NCBI RefSeq assembly: GCF_947497005.1
Contig: NZ_CANMFF010000001.1
Location: 310,001-374,000 of the forward strand
DNA from: an uncultured Ruegeria sp.
GTDB lineage: Bacteria > Pseudomonadota > Alphaproteobacteria > Rhodobacterales > Rhodobacteraceae
Direction of reading: 5' to 3'
Length of the DNA: 64,000 nt
Part shown: piece after piece, positions 1 to 7,839 of the stretch
How positions within the stretch are numbered: the first letter of the stretch is position 1
Layout: each line of letters starts with the position of its first letter
Notes under the pieces: generated by a model
What the model was told of the DNA's origin: nothing
The model's input: only the letters and a program-made list of their open reading frames with translations
Database searches by the model: none
Position numbers and translations under genes: made by a program

Positions 1-642
1 GGCGAGATCGAGTATGAAAGCTTCTCGGCTGACCGCGCCGTGATCCGGATCGAAGGCGTTTCAATCCATCCCGGACTGGCCAAGGAAAAGATGGTGAACG
101 CAGCGCATTTGGCGGCAAAGATCGTACAGACGTTGCCGCAGGCCACCATGACGCCTGAAACCACCGACGGGCGCGACGGGTTCATCCATGTGACCGATAT
201 GAACGGCGGATCATCCGAGATGGAGATCAAGCTGATCCTGCGTGATTTCGAGATGGCCGGGCTTGAGGCGCAACGTGACATCGTGCGTCAGGTCTGCGCT
301 GCCGTGCAATCGACAGAACCACGCGCGACCATCACCTGCGACATCAGCCACCAGTATCGCAACATGCGCTATTGGCTGGAGAGTGACATGACGCCGGTCG
401 ATCTGGCCCGCGACGCCTGCCGCGACCTGGGGGTCGAGCCGCTCTCTGCCCCGATCCGCGGCGGCACAGACGGGTCGCGCCTGACCGAGTTCGGCACCCC
501 CTGCCCCAATATCTTCACCGGAATGCAATGCATCCACGGACCGATGGAATGGATTTCGGTGCAGGACATGGCGCTGGCGACCGAGCTGTGCCTGTCGGTT
601 GTGACCAGGGCGGCACAGGCGGACGGTATTCGTCAGGGCTGA
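1..642 (+). CDS. pepT: Peptidase T (tripeptide aminopeptidase), C-terminal part
   Basis: Cytoplasmic zinc-dependent M20 peptidase that removes the N-terminal residue of tripeptides. The gene is cut by the window start; the frame is open from base 1, so the visible 213 residues are the C-terminal half. Visible family marks are the dimerisation-domain segment HPGLAKEKMVNA, the stretch RGGTDGSRL before FGTPCPNIFTG, and a late CIHGPMEW, which supplies the His-Gly-x-x-Glu metal-site region of M20 enzymes. A GTG at base 40 is only an internal Val codon. The N-terminal catalytic Asp and Glu lie outside the window. The next gene follows after 80 bases. Assignment as PepT rather than another M20 enzyme rests on the HPGLAKEKMVNA-type segment. 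Confidence 0.93.
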   Translation, partial: GEIEYESFSADRAVIRIEGVSIHPGLAKEKMVNAAHLAAKIVQTLPQATMTPETTDGRDGFIHVTDMNGGSSEMEIKLILRDFEMAGLEAQRDIVRQVCAAVQSTEPRATITCDISHQYRNMRYWLESDMTPVDLARDACRDLGVEPLSAPIRGGTDGSRLTEFGTPCPNIFTGMQCIHGPMEWISVQDMALATELCLSVVTRAAQADGIRQG

Positions 643-722
643 AAACCGCCGGTCGGGCAACGGCTCTTTCACCCGGGGATCAACGTGTTAAGTTGGCGCG
701 AACAGGTGTTTAGGAACAGTTG

Positions 723-1142
723 ATGCAGCGCTATGAATACAAAGTGATCCCCGCCCCGCAAAAAGGCGTCAAGGCCAAGGGCGTGAAAACGGCCGAGGGC
801 CGCTTTGCGGTCTCGGTCGAGCAGGTTCTGAACCAGATGGGTCAGGACGGCTGGGAATACCAACGTGCAGAGCTGCTGCCCAGCGAAGAGCGCTCGGGTC
901 TGACCGGGTCAACGACGAACTGGCGGAATGTTCTGGTATTCCGACGCGTGGTGGAGAATGAAATCGATGCGGCTGATGTCGGCACGGTGTCCGAGATGGA
1001 TAACACTCCACTGGCGCATCCGATTCCGGGACCGGACAAAGTGCAAGCGCCGAAACCGATTGCTGCAGAGACGGATGAACCGCCTTTGTCGTTGAAAAGT
1101 TCCGACATGACCGAGAAAGACACGAAAGCAGAAAGCAGCTAA
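723..1142 (+). CDS. DUF4177 domain protein
   Basis: Protein of 139 residues. The first 75 residues have the DUF4177 pattern: MQRYEYKVIPAP, then a middle VEQVLNQMGQDGWEYQRAELLP, then NVLVFRR. This is a small alpha/beta fold of unknown function. The C-terminal 60 residues are low-complexity, rich in Glu, Asp, Pro and Ala, and probably disordered. The ATG at 723 was chosen over the TTG directly before it because AGGAA sits about six bases upstream. No biochemical role is known to me; the protein is probably cytoplasmic, since it lacks a signal peptide or membrane segment. It lies 80 bases behind pepT and may share its transcript. Confidence 0.8.
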   Translation: MQRYEYKVIPAPQKGVKAKGVKTAEGRFAVSVEQVLNQMGQDGWEYQRAELLPSEERSGLTGSTTNWRNVLVFRRVVENEIDAADVGTVSEMDNTPLAHPIPGPDKVQAPKPIAAETDEPPLSLKSSDMTEKDTKAESS

Positions 1143-1199
1143 GTTGATAAGTTGATAAACTTGCGTCTTTCTCTACCGTAATCACTACGTCTGTTTTCG

Positions 1200-2036
1200 G
1201 TGCTGTTGTTGATCGGAGCGTGCCCGGTTGTTGCAAAAACCAACATAGAATCAGCAGCTTTTGTTGTCCCCGAGTGCCAAACCAACGTCGATGAAAAAGG
1301 TAGCCTTATCGCCGGGCTTTTGGGGACAGCGTCTGCGCCCGTAGAGTACGACAACGTTCTTACTGATCATGAGAGTATCTCGATCTTTCCTAGGAGCAGA
1401 TCCGGGCTAAACGTCGAGGTCCAAGCAAGTAAACACTTCGGCCTGGGTACTTCAAATGTTTCCGTAGACACGTCGAACTTTCTCCCTTCCATTATTTTGA
1501 CATTTGTCCGGCGGGAACAATCAATTGCCCACATTTGTTCGGTTCAAATTGTTGAGTACGACCCAGACCTTCACGAAACGGCAACCATCCAATTTGGAGA
1601 GTGTAGCCTAAAGCAAGTATCCGGAGCAGAAGTTCTTCTACCGGGACATGTGCAAATCTGTGAAAGTCCAGAACAACTGGATGAAGTTAGCGGAAGACCA
1701 CTCAGTTTTGTTGACGTTGTTCCAATCACAGGTCGCTTCATTCAAGTAAGGGGTCAATCCGAAGGGCTCGGCGTTTTTTCGTGGAACAGCGGACTTGTGG
1801 AAGGCGCGGATTCTGATGTGCACGAACTACGCAGCATTTGCCCTGTTTGGGTTGTTGAAAGAGCTCCCGCAGAAGTGGATCATCTGCTGCAAACCACGCC
1901 GCTTTGTCAGGACATAGACGGTAAGGATCTTGAAATGAAAGTTGGCGAGAGAACGAACTTATCTCTGTCTAGTTTCAACCGAAACATCAACTTTTCACCG
2001 GCAATTTCACTCAAAACCGACCACCAAAAGAAATAG
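1200..2036 (+). CDS. Unrecognised protein, probably exported or lipoprotein
   Basis: I do not recognise this 278-residue protein. It opens with a short hydrophobic run, LLLIGACPVVA, which resembles the end of a signal peptide with a lipobox-like IGAC. From the GTG at 1200 this signal lacks the usual positively charged n-region. The frame is closed just upstream by TAA at 1179-1181, and SLRLFS codons lie between that stop and the GTG. The true start is therefore uncertain, or the 5' end is damaged. The rest is a mixed, mostly beta-rich sequence with scattered cysteines and no motif I can name. Base composition is clearly more AT-rich than the flanking genes, which suggests transfer from elsewhere. 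No obvious ribosome-binding site precedes the GTG. Confidence 0.5.
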   Translation: MLLLIGACPVVAKTNIESAAFVVPECQTNVDEKGSLIAGLLGTASAPVEYDNVLTDHESISIFPRSRSGLNVEVQASKHFGLGTSNVSVDTSNFLPSIILTFVRREQSIAHICSVQIVEYDPDLHETATIQFGECSLKQVSGAEVLLPGHVQICESPEQLDEVSGRPLSFVDVVPITGRFIQVRGQSEGLGVFSWNSGLVEGADSDVHELRSICPVWVVERAPAEVDHLLQTTPLCQDIDGKDLEMKVGERTNLSLSSFNRNINFSPAISLKTDHQKK

Positions 2037-2452
2037 TTACACCGTTATAGTTTAGCTCACCTGAAGTGGAGGAGTTTGAGGTAATCGCTTCAAGACCCGG
2101 GAAAATGTCTTTGGTGCGAGAAGTCTACTTTAGTAAGGAAAGGCGATTGACCTATGAGGCCTGTAAAGTAAGCGTAAATTTGACCAGACGCGTCTAAAAA
2201 GAGCCGAAGAATTCTTCTCCGCACCTTCAAATTCGACAACAACGATACATTCGTTCTGTTTTAACTCTAGATTCTGGATGCATTAGCCGCTTTCCCAACG
2301 TCTAAATCGCGTCAAAGCGCAGAGCGGATCAGTAGAATTGGTCCCGCGGCGCCAGCTGGTTTAGAACAACCCGGTTACGCGACCTGTAAAATAAGGAAAC
2401 GCCTCCAAGAAATCTGTGGCATGTTAACCGGACAAGCGGGAGGGACATCAAA
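2037..2452. other. Gene-poor AT-rich stretch before cysK
   Basis: About 416 bases without a convincing gene. Composition stays AT-rich like the gene before it, so both probably belong to one accessory patch. A 43-codon open stretch from a GTG at 2066 to TAA at 2195-2197 has protein-like composition but no good ribosome-binding site. It may be a gene remnant. A GGGAGGG just before 2453 is the ribosome-binding site of cysK. The cysK promoter must lie in the last 150 bases, but I could not single it out. Confidence 0.5.
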
Positions 2453-3529
2453 ATGGCTATTCGGCAAACACAAGGGCGGGAACGCCTGTATGACAGCATC
2501 CTCGACACAGTTGGCGACACGCCTTGCATCCGCGTGAACCGGATCGCGCCGGACCATGTGACTGTCTATGTGAAGTTCGAAGCGTTCAACCCGGCGGGTT
2601 CGGTCAAGGACAGGCTGGCGCTGAATATCATTGAGGCAGCAGAACGTGACGGACGTTTGCAACCGGGTCAGACTGTTGTCGAGGCGACCTCGGGAAACAC
2701 CGGAATCGGCCTTGCCATGGTGTGCGCCGCCAAGGGCTATCCGCTGGTTGTGACGATGGCCGAGAGCTTTTCGGTCGAGCGGCGCAAGCTGATGCGTTTT
2801 CTGGGCGCTAAGGTTGTTCTGACCCCCAAGGCGCAGAAAGGGTTTGGCATGTACACCAAGGCCAAGGAGCTGGCCGAGGAAAAAGGGTGGTTCCTTGCCA
2901 GCCAGTTCGAGACCCCTGCCAATGCCGATATTCATGAGACCACGACCGCGCGGGAAATTCTTGCGGATTTCGAAGGGGAGCGGTTGGATTATTGGGTGAC
3001 AGGCTACGGCACCGGCGGCACCGTTTCCGGTGTGTCACGCGCCTTACGGAAAGAACGACCCGACACAAAGATCATCCTGACTGAACCGGCCAACGCCGCC
3101 ATCGTGTCATCAGGCTATGTCAACACCCGCAACGGCGATCATCAGCCAACCGAAAGCCACCCGAATTTCGAACCACATCCGATTCAGGGATGGACGCCGG
3201 ATTTCATCCCGTGGGTCCTGCAGGAAGCCATCGACAATTCCTATTACGATGAACTAATCCCTGTGCCCGGACCCGAAGGGATCGAGTGGTCACGTCGCCT
3301 TGCCTCGGAGGAAGGGATCTTCACCGGTATCTCGGGCGGATCAACATTTGCCGTAGCGATGAAGATGGCAGAAACCGCACCAGAGGGGTCCGTTATGCTG
3401 GTCATGCTGCCGGATACCGGCGAGCGTTACCTTTCGACCCCTCTGTTCGAGGGAATCGAAGATGGCATGACAGAAGAAGAATATGCAATCTCGGCCTCGA
3501 CACCGTCCGCGCAGATGAGCGCCGACTGA
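2453..3529 (+). CDS. cysK: Cysteine synthase A (O-acetylserine sulfhydrylase)
   Basis: PLP enzyme of the cytoplasm that makes L-cysteine from O-acetylserine and sulfide. The 358 residues show the family in order: PLP lysine in SVKDR (Lys52), the substrate loop TSGNTG (79-84), the phosphate-binding GTGGT (186-190), and LPDTGERYLST (319-329) near the end. The length is somewhat above the usual 310-330 because of a short N-terminal extension and an acidic tail. The ATG at 2453 has a strong GGGAGGG a few bases upstream. The gene converges with bolA, leaving only 12 bases between the stops. Cystathionine beta-synthase-like relatives are an alternative, but no CBS domain is present. Confidence 0.93.
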   Translation: MAIRQTQGRERLYDSILDTVGDTPCIRVNRIAPDHVTVYVKFEAFNPAGSVKDRLALNIIEAAERDGRLQPGQTVVEATSGNTGIGLAMVCAAKGYPLVVTMAESFSVERRKLMRFLGAKVVLTPKAQKGFGMYTKAKELAEEKGWFLASQFETPANADIHETTTAREILADFEGERLDYWVTGYGTGGTVSGVSRALRKERPDTKIILTEPANAAIVSSGYVNTRNGDHQPTESHPNFEPHPIQGWTPDFIPWVLQEAIDNSYYDELIPVPGPEGIEWSRRLASEEGIFTGISGGSTFAVAMKMAETAPEGSVMLVMLPDTGERYLSTPLFEGIEDGMTEEEYAISASTPSAQMSAD

Positions 3530-3541
3530 CGCCACAAAAGC

Positions 3542-3796
3542 TCAGGTGCCGATATCTAACGCCAGCGCATGAATGCGGGGCACGATGTCGCCCAGCGCCT
3601 TGTGCACGGCGCGATGGCGGGCGACGCGGGACTGACCCTCGAAGGCGGCCGCGCGGATGCGGACGTTGAAGTGGCTCTCGCCGCCTTCCTGATAACCCGC
3701 GTGGCCGCGGTGGCTTTCGCTGTCATCGATCACGTCAAGCTCGCGCGGATTAAAGGCGGCTTGCAGGCAGGTTCGGATTTCGTCGGTCACGTTCAT
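3542..3796 (-). CDS. bolA: BolA family protein
   Basis: BolA-type protein of 84 residues with the class II KH-like fold. Members partner monothiol glutaredoxins in iron-sulfur cluster handling and affect cell shape and stress responses. The conserved core is visible: DDSESHRGHAGYQEGGESHFNVRI, with the His residues used in cluster binding, then RVARHRAVHKALGDIV. The ATG at 3796 was preferred to a TTG four codons upstream, because GAGCG lies just before it and the family begins at this point. In Rhodobacterales bolA sits next to the J-domain gene and cobS, as here, but it is divergent from them (107 bases apart). Confidence 0.9.
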   Translation of the reverse strand: MNVTDEIRTCLQAAFNPRELDVIDDSESHRGHAGYQEGGESHFNVRIRAAAFEGQSRVARHRAVHKALGDIVPRIHALALDIGT

Positions 3797-3903
3797 TTTT
3801 TCGCTCAACGGTAAAAATTTTTCCGCTCCCCTCTTCTACTTTTGGCTACTTAGACTAAACTGCTGCCTCCGAGTCGAAAAGATGCGTTCGTGAGGATGAG
3901 AGC

Positions 3904-4530
3904 ATGGCGAAATCAGACCCCTTCGGATTCGATATGTCCGTTTCCACTTCCAAGAAGAAAAACCCGCGCGGGCGCCGGGGGATGTCGGGCGCGTCTGAAA
4001 CCTCGGTCCGGATCTGCGATCATGAGGGCTGTGAGGAGGCCGGCAAGTTCCGCGCGCCCAAAGCGCCGGACGTGCTGGATGATTTCTTCTGGTTCTGCCA
4101 GCAGCATGTGCGCGAATATAACCAGAAATGGAATTTCTTCGACGGCACCACCGAGGCTGAGCTGAACGCACAGCGGTCGAAGGATAAGGTGTGGGAGCGC
4201 GAGACCAAGCCGATGGGCGACCCCGAGGCCCGCGCCTGGGCCCGTCTGGGGATCGAGGACCCGCATCAGGTGCTGGGCGCCAACAGCACCCAGAACAAAG
4301 GCCGTACCGGTGGTGGTGGCGGACGTCGCCTGCCGCCCACCGAGCGTCGTGCGATCGAGATTCTCGAAGCCAATGACAGCTGGACCAAGGCCGAGGTTCG
4401 CAAGGCATACAAGAAACTGATCAAAGTGCTTCACCCTGACATGAACGGTGGCGACCGTAGCCAGGAAGAGCAGCTGCAGGAAGTCGTCTGGGCCTGGGAC
4501 CAGATCAAGGACAGCCGGAACTTCAAATAA
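3904..4530 (+). CDS. J-domain (DnaJ-like) protein with N-terminal zinc-ribbon-like motif
   Basis: Protein of 208 residues. The C-terminal 60 residues are a J domain: helix II AEVRKAYKKLIKVLHPD, with the essential HPD at 177-179, so it should stimulate a DnaK-type chaperone. There is no Gly/Phe region and no CxxCxGxG zinc domain, so it is not DnaJ itself. Residues 38-68 hold Cys38, Cys43, Cys65 and His68, a possible metal site. A Gly-rich linker (135-140) joins the two parts. The gene lies in the bolA-cobS neighbourhood typical of this family in Rhodobacterales. The client is unknown. Confidence 0.85.
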   Translation: MAKSDPFGFDMSVSTSKKKNPRGRRGMSGASETSVRICDHEGCEEAGKFRAPKAPDVLDDFFWFCQQHVREYNQKWNFFDGTTEAELNAQRSKDKVWERETKPMGDPEARAWARLGIEDPHQVLGANSTQNKGRTGGGGGRRLPPTERRAIEILEANDSWTKAEVRKAYKKLIKVLHPDMNGGDRSQEEQLQEVVWAWDQIKDSRNFK

Positions 4531-4537
4531 GCTTGCC

Positions 4538-4559
4538 GCCCGGTGGCAGCCGGGTCTTT
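4538..4559 (+). terminator. Weak hairpin after the J-domain gene
   Basis: GCCCGG and CCGGGT pair around a TGGCAG loop and are followed by CTTT. The stem is short and the T tract poor, so this is at best a weak terminator. Confidence 0.3.
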
Positions 4560-4672
4560 GGTCACGTGTTTACACAGTTTGGTCCGGGTGTGAGGATGCC
4601 CTATGGAAACCTGTTTGAATTCCCGCGATAGTGGTGGTGTTTTGAATCAGAGTTTTCCACGGAGCGACCGCT

Positions 4673-5227
4673 GTGCGAATTCCTTTCCTTCTGTTGCTTG
4701 TCTCACTATGCGGACTTGTCGCTGCTTATCTTTTTCCGACTGAACTGGATTGGCTGTTCCTTCTGGCCCTTTTGTGCGTATTGACCAGCACGATCCTTCT
4801 GATCCGAGCTTGGTTCGGGTGGCGCAAGGCCAACACATGGATCATCGTGGACGGCTCGAACGTCATGCACTGGAAAGACGGCAAGCCGGAATTGGGGACA
4901 TTGCAGCACGTTCTTGCGTCCTTGAAGCAAGCTGGCTTCAAACCGGGCGTCGTGTTCGACGCGAATGTGGGGTATAAACTCGAAGGTCATTTCATGAGCG
5001 ACCGGGTGCTGAGCCGCGCCCTGGGCTTGCGGGCCAAGCGGGTCATGGTCGCCCCCAAGGGCACGCCCGCAGACCCATTGATTTTGCAGGCAGCGCGGGA
5101 CAGCAAGGCGCGCATCGTCACAAATGACAGGTTTCGGGATTGGGTAGACGAGTTTCCGGATGTGTTGAACGCGGATCGCCTCGTGAAAGGCGGCTTTCGC
5201 AAAGACCAGCTTTGGTTTTCGCTGTAG
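4673..5227 (+). CDS. Membrane-anchored NYN/PIN-type ribonuclease-like protein
   Basis: Protein of 184 residues. Two hydrophobic segments (about 3-20 and 27-46) form an N-terminal hairpin anchor. Residues 55-184 resemble the NYN/Zc3h12a branch of PIN-like nucleases: IIVDGSNVMHW (Asp60), VVFDANVGY (Asp96), TPADPLIL (Asp134) and IVTNDRFRDW (Asp152). These four acids are where the metal-binding residues are expected. An RNA-cleaving role at the inner membrane face is inferred; the substrate is unknown. The start is GTG 4673 with GGAGCG upstream. It has no partner antitoxin beside it, so a toxin role is not supported. It sits between the J-domain gene and cobS, apparently an insertion. Confidence 0.75.
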   Translation: MRIPFLLLLVSLCGLVAAYLFPTELDWLFLLALLCVLTSTILLIRAWFGWRKANTWIIVDGSNVMHWKDGKPELGTLQHVLASLKQAGFKPGVVFDANVGYKLEGHFMSDRVLSRALGLRAKRVMVAPKGTPADPLILQAARDSKARIVTNDRFRDWVDEFPDVLNADRLVKGGFRKDQLWFSL

Positions 5228-5372
5228 GCAAGCGACGGTCGATGCAAGGCAGAAACGCGCAAAGCCATGAAAATGGTGCTGCGTCCTGAAGTAGCCCATG
5301 GCAATCGATCCAAGAAAACACACTTGAAGGAACTTGCTGAGACAAAGGATCAGACCAGAGTCAGTTCGAATT

Positions 5373-6275
5373 TCAACTATTCGGATTTTTGTCCGGGTAT
5401 GAGTTTCGCAAGGCAATTGCTTCCCGGCGCTTCAAGCAACTTAAGCGAGTTTGTTGCGACACTGCAGTGTCGTCACCCAAATCCGGGAATAGTGCGAGCA
5501 GCTCCATAACGTCTTCACGATGAAAAGACTTCAGCGCTGTGTCGCCCAGAAACAAGCTTTCACTGCGTAGACCCTGCGAGTGCAGTATCGCGTGTCGAGA
5601 GCAGGCAATGTGATAATAAGTGGTATCTTCACCCGTGAGCACCTGCTGAATTGCTCCGTCATTCACCAAATGGATTGCCGCAACAAAGACCCGATCCTGT
5701 CCGAACAACAACTCGGCACGCCAGCCTTCCAGCATGATCCGATGTTGCGGGGACACAAAAATATCTTGGTTGGGTTGACCCTTGCAAATCGCGTCGCGCC
5801 GAATGCGAACGGGTCTAAATTTAGGTTGCAGAACCAACGTTCTTGCACTCAGCACTTTCTTACCGATCCACAAAATCGGTAGTGTCTTCCCACCTGACAC
5901 GCAAACTCTGTCACCGATCGCCAAGTTTTCAACCGGACGGGGACCGGCTTCGGTTTCAATCAGGGTTCCTGCTACAAAACAGGGCGGGTTGTTCGGATCA
6001 AGATCACCGGTTGTGATTTGCCAGTTTCCGGTTGTCATAGGCCCGGTGGGGTTATTGGTGTCCCAGGCATAGGTGGCAGTCCCGACCTGAATGAATTCAC
6101 CAGATTCCCCGGTACCTTTGTAGTTACCTTGACCTAGGTATGTATAGGGTAGGAACGGACCACCGTTGATCGAAATTGTTTGACCTGAGACAATGGCTGG
6201 TTCGGTCCTGTTTTGTACGATCAAGTCGCCTTGCCCGCTTGTGTTGACCGTATGAAGCAGGACGTCAAACGACAT
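5373..6275 (-). CDS. Hint (hedgehog/intein) domain protein
   Basis: Protein of 300 residues. The N-terminal 95 residues are a variable Gly/Thr-rich beta segment (TGESGEFIQVGTATY). From CFVAGTLIETEAG (about 98-110) there is a Hint domain: VENLAIGDRV, PILWIGKK, VRIRRDAICKG, FVSPQHRIML, and the late AILHSQGLRSESLF. The CFxAGT start supplies the nucleophilic Cys of self-processing Hint domains, and SPQHR the His. Such proteins are common in marine Rhodobacteraceae, often as secreted or adhesin-like proteins, but their function is not established. There is no classical signal peptide. The gene points against its neighbours, is AT-richer than they are and looks like an accessory insertion between the J-domain gene and cobS. 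Confidence 0.82.
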   Translation of the reverse strand: MSFDVLLHTVNTSGQGDLIVQNRTEPAIVSGQTISINGGPFLPYTYLGQGNYKGTGESGEFIQVGTATYAWDTNNPTGPMTTGNWQITTGDLDPNNPPCFVAGTLIETEAGPRPVENLAIGDRVCVSGGKTLPILWIGKKVLSARTLVLQPKFRPVRIRRDAICKGQPNQDIFVSPQHRIMLEGWRAELLFGQDRVFVAAIHLVNDGAIQQVLTGEDTTYYHIACSRHAILHSQGLRSESLFLGDTALKSFHREDVMELLALFPDLGDDTAVSQQTRLSCLKRREAIALRNSYPDKNPNS

Positions 6276-6727
6276 ACGTTGCGCCCACTAGATTGGCTGA
6301 ACCCAAAGATAACCCGCAACGCTCGAGCTCCCTCCATCTATTGACCGCACAGAACAGCATAGACCTTACAACCTCGTAGAAACACCAAATCCACATTTAG
6401 AAGTCATGTTAATTCACCCAAGAAACATTTCAATATTAGCATCTTAATATTTGCATTTGAATGAGGTGCACAGGTTGCTGCAGGACTCTTGCCGAGCACT
6501 TCAGGGCTATGCTTAATCGGCCTCAAGTTTGTTTATGAGAGGCGCCATATCAGAGCGCGGGAAATCTTTCTGAAATGAATTGCACCACGCAGCGATAGGG
6601 CCAGTTTGAAAGAAAAACCTGCTCACCTTTCGACGCGCTTCGCTTTCCCTTGCCCTTGCCCGCAATATGTTGCACCACACACGGGTTCAAACCCGGCAAA
6701 GCGGGGCAAAGGATAAGGACAAGGCGC
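6276..6727. other. Intergenic region between Hint gene and cobS
   Basis: About 450 bases with no gene I can support. The half next to the Hint gene is AT-rich and should carry its promoter; the half next to cobS returns to the local composition. TTGCACCAC occurs twice, at 6580-6588 and 6670-6678, 90 bases apart in the same direction, and could be an operator pair for cobS. I looked for a cobalamin riboswitch B12 box and did not see one. AAGGACAAGG just before 6728 is the cobS ribosome-binding site. Confidence 0.5.
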
Positions 6728-7714
6728 ATGGCTGACGGATCGATCGATATCAACGCAAAACCTACCGAGGATGTCTCGGTCCGTGACGTGTTCGGCATTG
6801 ACAGCGACATGGCGGTCAAAGGTTTCGCCGAGCGCAGCGACCGAGTGCCGGTGATCGATCATACCTACAAGTTCGATCCGGAAACCACGCTGGCGATTCT
6901 GGCGGGCTTTTCGCATAACCGTCGTGTGATGATTCAAGGGTATCACGGCACAGGTAAATCGACCCATATCGAACAGGTCGCGGCCCGTCTGAACTGGCCG
7001 GCCGTGCGCGTGAACCTCGACAGCCACATCAGCCGGATCGACCTGATCGGCAAAGATGCAATCAAACTGCGCGACGGCAAGCAGGTGACCGAATTCCACG
7101 AAGGCATCCTGCCCTGGGCGCTGCGCAACCCGGTCGCCATCGTGTTCGACGAATATGACGCAGGCCGCGCCGACGTGATGTTCGTGATCCAGCGCGTGCT
7201 GGAGCATGACGGCAAGCTGACCCTGCTGGACCAGAACGAGATCATCACACCGAACCCGAATTTCCGACTGTTTGCCACCGCAAACACTGTGGGTCTGGGT
7301 GACACGACCGGCCTTTATCACGGCACCCAACAGATCAACCAGGCGCAGATGGACCGCTGGTCGCTGGTCTCGACCCTGAACTACCTGAGCCACGATGCCG
7401 AGACGATGATCGTGCTGTCGAAGGCGCCGCATTACAACACCGCCGAAGGACGCAAGACCGTCAGCCAGATGGTCACTGTGGCCGACCTGACCCGGACCGC
7501 CTTCATGAATGGCGATCTGTCCACCGTCATGAGCCCGCGCACCGTAATCAACTGGGCGCAAAACGCCGAGATCTTCCGCGACGTGGGCTATGCCTTCCGG
7601 CTGTCCTTCCTGAACAAATGCGACGAGCTGGAACGTCAGACTGTGGCCGAGTTTTATCAGCGTTGCTTTGATGAAGAATTACCCGAGAGCGCCGCGAGTG
7701 CGAGCTTGGGGTAA
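6728..7714 (+). CDS. cobS: Cobaltochelatase subunit CobS (AAA+ ATPase)
   Basis: ATPase subunit of the aerobic cobalt chelatase. It forms a ring with CobT that drives cobalt insertion into hydrogenobyrinic acid diamide by CobN. The 328 residues show Walker [10 protein letters not shown] (71-79), Walker B IVFDEYD (138-144) and the sensor segment FRLFATANT. The ATG at 6728, beginning [12 protein letters not shown], was chosen over an in-frame start 78 bases upstream because AAGGACAAGG directly precedes it and family members begin here. cobT follows 125 bases later. CobN is not in this window. The neighbourhood with bolA and a J-domain gene is standard for the group. Confidence 0.95.
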   Translation: MADGSIDINAKPTEDVSVRDVFGIDSDMAVKGFAERSDRVPVIDHTYKFDPETTLAILAGFSHNRRVMIQGYHGTGKSTHIEQVAARLNWPAVRVNLDSHISRIDLIGKDAIKLRDGKQVTEFHEGILPWALRNPVAIVFDEYDAGRADVMFVIQRVLEHDGKLTLLDQNEIITPNPNFRLFATANTVGLGDTTGLYHGTQQINQAQMDRWSLVSTLNYLSHDAETMIVLSKAPHYNTAEGRKTVSQMVTVADLTRTAFMNGDLSTVMSPRTVINWAQNAEIFRDVGYAFRLSFLNKCDELERQTVAEFYQRCFDEELPESAASASLG

Positions 7715-7725
7715 CCACCCGATTA

Positions 7726-7769
7726 ATTGCGCCCGTTTCGGGCGCAATGCCTCCGGCGGAGGTATTTTT
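7726..7769 (+). terminator. Double hairpin after cobS
   Basis: A perfect 9-bp stem ATTGCGCCC/GGGCGCAAT with loop GTTTC (7726-7748) is followed at once by CCTCC-GGC-GGAGG (7750-7762) and then TATTTTT. The combination reads as a Rho-independent terminator or attenuator between cobS and cobT. Confidence 0.6.
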
Positions 7770-7781
7770 GGCCAGATGAAG
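7749..7781 (+). repeat. Intergenic repeat, copy 1 (GCCTCCGGCGG type)
   Basis: Starts GCCTCCGGCGGAGGTATTTT and runs to GATGAAG. A second copy with the same head and a similar AAAGGTAAAG end lies after cobT. It contains a small CCTCC/GGAGG hairpin followed by T residues. Confidence 0.6.
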
Positions 7782-7839
7782 GCGGGTCCGGTTTCCAAAG
7801 TAAATGAAACCGGGATCGCGTTAAGAAAGGCTTGGGAAT

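Noticed and set aside
2066-2197. 43-codon open frame before cysK
   Set aside because: Protein-like composition, but no ribosome-binding site and no recognisable relative; kept only as a possible remnant.
6276-6727. Possible cobalamin riboswitch before cobS
   Set aside because: No B12-box-like sequence; only a TTGCACCAC direct repeat is present.
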